NCBI GenBank assembly: GCA_002842695.1
Contig: PHDT01000018.1
Coordinates: 1-49,232 of the forward strand
Length of the DNA: 49,232 nt
DNA from: Bacteroidetes bacterium HGW-Bacteroidetes-10
GTDB lineage: Bacteria > Bacteroidota > Bacteroidia > Bacteroidales > UBA932
Reading direction: 5' to 3'
Below are positions 45,408 to 49,232 of this stretch, in pieces. The notes below the pieces were generated by a model. That model was not told the DNA's origin and did no database searches. It saw only the letters and a program-made list of their open reading frames with translations. The first letter of the stretch is position 1. Each line of letters opens with the position of its first letter. The position numbers and the translations under genes are program-made.

Positions 45408-47720
45408 TTAGGGGGCTGATACATTGGCTGGTGCTACCTGCAAATGTGCTTGACTACGAAGCGTTGGCAATGTTGTTGTAACTGTTTCCTTCAATGATGT
45501 TAAATGTATTGGGTCTAAAGTGTTAACTGAATTTATAATGATGTCAACTACTGCTTGACATTCAGCCAGGTCAGCAAATTTCATAAACTTGTCTGTGGTT
45601 AAGTTGTGGCTGTAATAGTGCATAAATTTTCTTGCCCTTTCACATTCAACTGGATTAGTAATTAACTTGTCAATGCTTTCATCAATTTTGTTTCTCTCTA
45701 AATATTTAAAGTTTAAAAAGGTTTCTACAAATCGTCTTGCTACGTTTGGCAAGTGATATAAAAACTCATACGTGTCAGTTGGATTTGTTTGGAAGTTTTG
45801 TAGTAATGAAAACAAATAGGCGTATTCAGAATTGAATGAAGTCAGCAAGTTTCCGTTTTGTTTGATTACAGATTCGTCTTTGTATGAATTTTTATGTCTT
45901 TCAATAATCCAATAATCTTTTGTGTCGTTTTTCAAGCCTTTAAACCAGTCAAAAACTAGGTTGTGAAAATCAAAATTATGTGTAGAGATAAACAGTTGTT
46001 TACATTTTGACCGATGTGTCTTTTTGCTTAATGCAGGGTCGAACTTGAATTCATAAAATGTATTCTTAATAAACGAATAGATGTTAAATAAATGATTTGA
46101 ATCCAAACTCGAAATTGGGTCGTCAATGTAAATTATTGTGTCAGCTAATTTGTTATTTTGTTCTTCAAGTTTTGCTGTGAAATAGGAAAATGCAATTGCT
46201 GTTTTTTCTCCTTCACTCAAATTTTTTGCAACATCTGTACCCCTTAAAAGTTGAAACTTTTTATCTGTAGTTGGAGAAATTTGAATATCGTCTTTACCAA
46301 AAAATATTTTTAAAAAATCATTAACTACTCCTGCTCCTTTAACTGTTTCGTCAAGTTGAGATTTAATTGCGGTAATTTCTTGCTTCTGTGCATCAATGGT
46401 TACGCCTTTTGCATCAATTGCAGTTTGCTCGTTTGCAAGTTGGGTTTGAATAGCTGAATAAGTTTCAACAGTTTCAAACTCTGCTGCAAAATGCTCTTTA
46501 AGTTTTTCAATTGCAGCATTTTTTTCAGTTGAAAAACCTGCTGTTCTTTGGTCGTTTGTCCTGATTACAGCATTAAAATTTGTTAGTGATGTTTCAAGGG
46601 TGGTTTTATTATCAGTAAATAAGGTAACATCAAGTTTGTCGAAAGGCTTGTTTTTCTTTCTTTCTAAATCTTTAATCAGAGAAGTTATTGAATTGTTGAA
46701 ATTGGATATTTCTGTTTCAAGCAATGGCTTCTTCGTTTTGAAGTCAGGAAGCAAGTCAGAATAAAATGCTGTTTCTGTTGGTAAAGGAGTCCCTAAATTA
46801 ATTTTTGAATCTATTAATTTTTGGAGTATGATTTCAATATCTGTTTTTAGCAGGTCATAATCTTTCGAAAAATGCTCATTTAACTTTGGTAGTAAATCGG
46901 TTGGCAAAATATTTCCACAAAATTCGCAATAAGTTTTTCCTTCGTGTAAACTTTTACCAGTTTCCACCCAGTCGCTTATTGGTTTACTGTCTAGTAGTTT
47001 TTGAATTCTATTAGTAGATGCGGCTTGTCTATGTAAAATTGTTTCTACTTCAGTTTTAAGAGTCTCTATATCTGCAATTGAAAAAGTTACTTCTCCAATT
47101 GTTGGTTTTTGTTCATTAGAAATAGCTTGTGCTTTATATTTATCGAAATCAGATTGTGAAAGGGTATAAGTAGCAACTGATGTTTTAACTTTTTCAACAA
47201 TAGGTAAAAAATGCCGACTATCAAATGGTCTTATACTTAATAAAGTACCAATGTCTCTTGCTTTATTTGTAACTGCTCCGTTTATTCGGTTTTGCTTTTC
47301 TGTTCTTAATCTTTTAGATTCTGCAAGCTCTGTTTCTGAGTTTCCGAAGTCTGCTTCCTTCCGTTTTAGTTCATTTTGCAGCTCAATATTTTCTTCACCA
47401 AGTAAAAAAATAGGTTCAATGTTGTCTGAATCCCATTTCAAGTTTTCTTTAATAAAATCTGAATTGAAAACACGAATGTTTGGTTTTATTGCAAATGTAT
47501 TATCATATTTTGCAGTTGCATTTTCAAATTCAAAAGTTGCCATCAAATAATCATCGTGCAATTTTCCTTTCTCCAAACACCTAAAAACTCTTGAAAGTGT
47601 TGTTTTTCCTGAATAATTCCAACCATAAATTAGATTGAAAGTTTTGAATTCTGGCAAAGTAGAGCCATTGATGTTTTTTAAAACGCCAAAGTCCTTAATT
47701 TTATTGATTTTAGTAATCAT
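45408..47720 (-). CDS. RloC/PrrC-like AAA_13 ATPase with zinc hook; candidate anticodon nuclease
   Basis: A 770-residue SMC/Rad50-like protein of the AAA_13 family. Walker A is GWNYSGKTT (33-41), followed by a long insertion with coiled-coil heptads (about 105-145 and 290-465). Between them is CEFC (Cys265, Cys268), a single zinc-hook CxxC as in RloC. The signature is NLSEGEKTAIAFSYF (500-514), Walker B is YIDDPISSLDSNH (531-543), and the switch His is in STHNFDFH (579-586). The C-terminal domain has Arg662-x3-Glu666 and His701/His705, an arrangement like the Arg-Glu-His triad of PrrC. RloC and PrrC cleave tRNA anticodons in response to phage or DNA damage; that this protein does so is inference. 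Confidence 0.82.
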   Translation of the reverse strand: MITKINKIKDFGVLKNINGSTLPEFKTFNLIYGWNYSGKTTLSRVFRCLEKGKLHDDYLMATFEFENATAKYDNTFAIKPNIRVFNSDFIKENLKWDSDNIEPIFLLGEENIELQNELKRKEADFGNSETELAESKRLRTEKQNRINGAVTNKARDIGTLLSIRPFDSRHFLPIVEKVKTSVATYTLSQSDFDKYKAQAISNEQKPTIGEVTFSIADIETLKTEVETILHRQAASTNRIQKLLDSKPISDWVETGKSLHEGKTYCEFCGNILPTDLLPKLNEHFSKDYDLLKTDIEIILQKLIDSKINLGTPLPTETAFYSDLLPDFKTKKPLLETEISNFNNSITSLIKDLERKKNKPFDKLDVTLFTDNKTTLETSLTNFNAVIRTNDQRTAGFSTEKNAAIEKLKEHFAAEFETVETYSAIQTQLANEQTAIDAKGVTIDAQKQEITAIKSQLDETVKGAGVVNDFLKIFFGKDDIQISPTTDKKFQLLRGTDVAKNLSEGEKTAIAFSYFTAKLEEQNNKLADTIIYIDDPISSLDSNHLFNIYSFIKNTFYEFKFDPALSKKTHRSKCKQLFISTHNFDFHNLVFDWFKGLKNDTKDYWIIERHKNSYKDESVIKQNGNLLTSFNSEYAYLFSLLQNFQTNPTDTYEFLYHLPNVARRFVETFLNFKYLERNKIDESIDKLITNPVECERARKFMHYYSHNLTTDKFMKFADLAECQAVVDIIINSVNTLDPIHLTSLKETVTTTLPTLRSQAHLQVAPANVSAP

Positions 47721-47734
47721 TGTTTATATTCAAG

Positions 47735-47944
47735 TTACTTACCCGATTTTCTTCTGTTGTCATCCTTACATAACATTTGGCAATTTTCAGCAGTAGTCTG
47801 ACCGCCTAAATGCCAAGGTGTGATATGGTCAGCTTCCATTTCTTCAATTTTATATTCTTCGGTGCATACTGGGCAAATACCTTTTTGTCTTTTTACAATG
47901 AACGCCAACTTGTCTATAGCTATACTTAAGCTAAGTTTAGCTCC
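47735..47944 (-). pseudogene. 5'-truncated HNH endonuclease remnant
   Basis: An open frame with no ATG start codes for a C-terminal HNH domain: KRQKGICPVCTEEYKIEEM, then EADHITPWHLGGQTTAENCQ and MLCKDDNRRKSGK. The CxxC, the DH pair and the second CxxD-like pair are recognisable. Intact relatives are fused to a long N-terminal part (often DUF262), which is missing because a stop lies at 47947-47945. The stop is only 14 bp from the start of the RloC-like gene, so the two probably formed one operon. Confidence 0.75.
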
Positions 47945-47964
47945 TTAAATATGGTTAGCTAAAC
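47935..47964. repeat. Short inverted repeat at the truncation border
   Basis: GTTTAGCT (47935-47942) and AGCTAAAC (47957-47964) are 8-bp arms 14 bp apart. They sit where the HNH frame is cut; no other feature is seen between 47945 and 48103. Confidence 0.35.
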
Positions 47965-48103
47965 ATACCTTTTGTAAGGATTATCAATTACGCTCTAAAA
48001 GTAGAATTTAATTCATTAGAATCCAATACCTTCCCCGGTCAAATTGTTGGAAATCTATTTGACGAACGATATTGTAACCATTATAAAAGTGAATGCTATA
48101 GCG

Positions 48104-48700
48104 TTATTTAGAAATTGAGATATTAAACTTCGTCATCTCCTTTTCCTTGAGTTTGTCCACTACTTTGATATATGGTTTCATTGACTTGTAGTCGTAGTGG
48201 CCAGTCCACTCCCTAATAACATGGGGCGGTATGCCCAGATAGAGTCCGTTGACAACGAATGTTCTCCTGCCACAATGGCAAGAGAGAAGTGCATAATTTG
48301 GATGTACCTCTTCAATCCTTTCGTTCTGCCTGAAATACACAATCCTCTGTGGAGATTTAATTCCTGCATTGAACCCCATCTCTTTTAATGCCTTGTTCAT
48401 CTTCTGATTGCTGACTACAGGCAGACCTAAGTTGTTCTTAAAACGCATCTTCTTGTACTTATTCAGGATGGCCTGACTGATGTTGTTTAGTTCAATCTTA
48501 ATTCCATCGACTGTCTTTTGTGTCACCACAAAGATATGGTCAGGGAAGATGTCTGTTCTCTTCAATTTAGCAATATTATAACTAGTATATTGAATTTGTT
48601 GATCAGATATGCCTATCAATATTGCTAAACAATATATACTTGATTGTGCTTCATCTACGTCAGGAAATAGATATTTTAAGAATCCCCAAAAGATTATCAC
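48104..48700 (-). pseudogene. Tyrosine recombinase / integrase remnant
   Basis: The frame gives a 198-residue C-terminal catalytic portion from a GTG at 48700. Box II is clear: CHCGRRTFVVNGLYLGIPPHVIREWTGHYDYKSMKPY contains HxxR, the WTGH His and the Tyr nucleophile. Box I is damaged: where TGLRxSD is expected the chain reads ILIGISDQQIQ, with no Arg. The N-terminal core-binding domain is absent and a stop lies five codons upstream of the GTG. It is therefore a decayed integrase next to tRNA-Ser. Confidence 0.78.
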
Positions 48701-48715
48701 TAAAATTGTTTCTGA

Positions 48716-49059
48716 CTAATATATTATATTTTTAGTGGTTTTCATTTTAGCTTTTTCATCGACTTAATTTCAATTATTGATCTCATCTGGTTAATGGCAA
48801 CTTTGTTAAGTTGTATTAGCCGTTCCTGTTGAGATAATCCTTGTCGGATTAGAAAGGCGTTATTATGAATCTATTTGTACCGGAATCTCGTCCAATTACC
48901 CCTAATTCGGGGTAATTAAAATCAGAATAAAGTTATGACATTTGGATCATATGTAATTGTCAATTAAACAAATTGTGGCGGGAATAATATAAATATTATT
49001 GGTTGGAATGGGATTGCCTCGTTTCACTCGGCGTTCCCCGGTGGGGGTGCTTCAAAGTG
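48716..49059. other. Gene-free stretch with one hairpin
   Basis: About 340 bp with no supported gene. A hairpin with arms AATTACCCC (48894-48902) and GGGGTAATT (48909-48917) is the only clear structure. Short minus-strand frames without start codons may be remains of the integrase N-terminus or another lost gene. Confidence 0.6.
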
Positions 49060-49169
49060 GAAAAAGCCCATCTGCCGTGCGGCAGATAAAGCAAAAAGAA
49101 AAGACCGCTTTTGAGTAAACTCAAGCGGTCTTCCTTTTTTTGCTTTGCCCTAACGGGCTGGGCTTTTTC
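49060..49169. repeat. Multi-branched inverted-repeat block with terminator downstream of tRNA-Ser
   Basis: Outer arms GAAAAAGCCCA (49060-49070) and TGGGCTTTTTC (49159-49169) enclose a hairpin (TCTGCC/GGCAGA, 49071-49086), a terminator-like stem (AAGACCGCTT 49101-49110 with AAGCGGTCTT 49123-49132, A-rich and T-rich flanks) and a small hairpin GCCC-TAAC-GGGC-like (49147-49158). It probably ends the tRNA-Ser transcript. Confidence 0.6.
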
Positions 49170-49174
49170 TTCTT

Positions 49175-49232
49175 TGGCGGTGAGGGGGGGATTCGAACCC
49201 CCGGAACCCTTACGAGTTCGGCAGTTTAGCAA
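49175..49232 (-). tRNA. tRNA-Ser (GCT), 3' half, cut by the window edge
   Basis: The minus strand reads TTGCTAA (anticodon loop, anticodon GCT), a long variable arm with GAACTCGTAAGGGTTC, the T arm GGGGG-TTCGAAT-CCCCC, acceptor CCTCACC, discriminator G and an encoded CCA (49177-49175). The 5' half lies beyond 49232. Confidence 0.88.

Noticed and set aside
48740..48880. A 45-codon minus-strand frame reading ...NAFLIRQGLSQQERLIQLNK...
   Set aside because: HTH-like at first sight, but it has no start codon and a stop just upstream; too little to call a gene.
48996..49232. Minus-strand frame entering from the right edge
   Set aside because: It translates tRNA-Ser and the inverted-repeat block; proline- and lysine-rich nonsense without family features.

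Overview
The window is about 49 kb of a chromosome from a Bacteroidota bacterium, most likely order Bacteroidales. The evidence is the recurring promoter signature (-7 box TAnnTTTG, sometimes with TTTG 19-20 bp upstream, as at frdA and tRNA-Pro), weak Shine-Dalgarno sequences, a GlyQS-type glycyl-tRNA synthetase, an FrdA/FrdB pair of the Bacteroidetes type, TonB-like and outer-membrane barrel proteins, and AAA/DUF4143 and HipA families common in the group. I cannot name the genus.

Left part (1-33.4 kb) is mostly housekeeping. A 5'-complete but window-truncated mfd (-) and ruvB (+) diverge from a 430-bp AT-rich gap carrying a cluster of DnaA-box-like 9-mers, a candidate replication origin. Then come a secreted Ntn hydrolase, a GH20 hexosaminidase, frdAB without a cytochrome subunit gene, a lipoprotein, an alpha/beta hydrolase, a P1 (DmpA-like) peptidase whose 3' end overlaps hflX, a TonB-like protein, tRNA-Ala(GGC), mdh, an AhpD-like/ybeY/mnmG operon, a threonine aldolase/acyl-CoA ligase/GNAT operon, gcvH, ruvA, sufS-sufE-sufT-folK, an AraC-type regulator, a pirin, a nitroreductase, DsbD, glyQS and a dihydroorotate-dehydrogenase-like gene. 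mnmG has an approximately 60-residue extra segment encoding a peptide (NVPRGT) whose DNA is a near-perfect parS palindrome, and a second parS-like palindrome lies just downstream. Together with the DnaA-box cluster this suggests an origin-proximal region.

From 33.4 to 45.3 kb the content becomes accessory: tRNA-Pro(TGG), DUF2200, DUF1003, a hipBA-type toxin-antitoxin pair with an operator over its -7 box, a MITE-like inverted repeat, an acyltransferase-3 gene, tsaC/sua5, an AAA/DUF4143 ATPase with two identical-architecture operators, a transglutaminase-like lipoprotein, and a three-gene toxin-antitoxin-chaperone (TAC) module: HigB/RelE-like toxin, Xre antitoxin with a C-terminal tail, and a SecB-like chaperone, preceded by a perfect 18-bp palindrome. 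Small membrane and conserved short genes follow.

The right end (45.3-49.2 kb) looks like a decayed defence island at a tRNA: an RloC/PrrC-like AAA_13 ATPase with a zinc-hook CxxC and candidate anticodon-nuclease residues, a 5'-truncated HNH nuclease immediately upstream, a tyrosine-recombinase remnant, and the 3' half of tRNA-Ser(GCT) at the window edge. The TAC module and the tRNA-Ser/RloC-like island are the most interesting loci.
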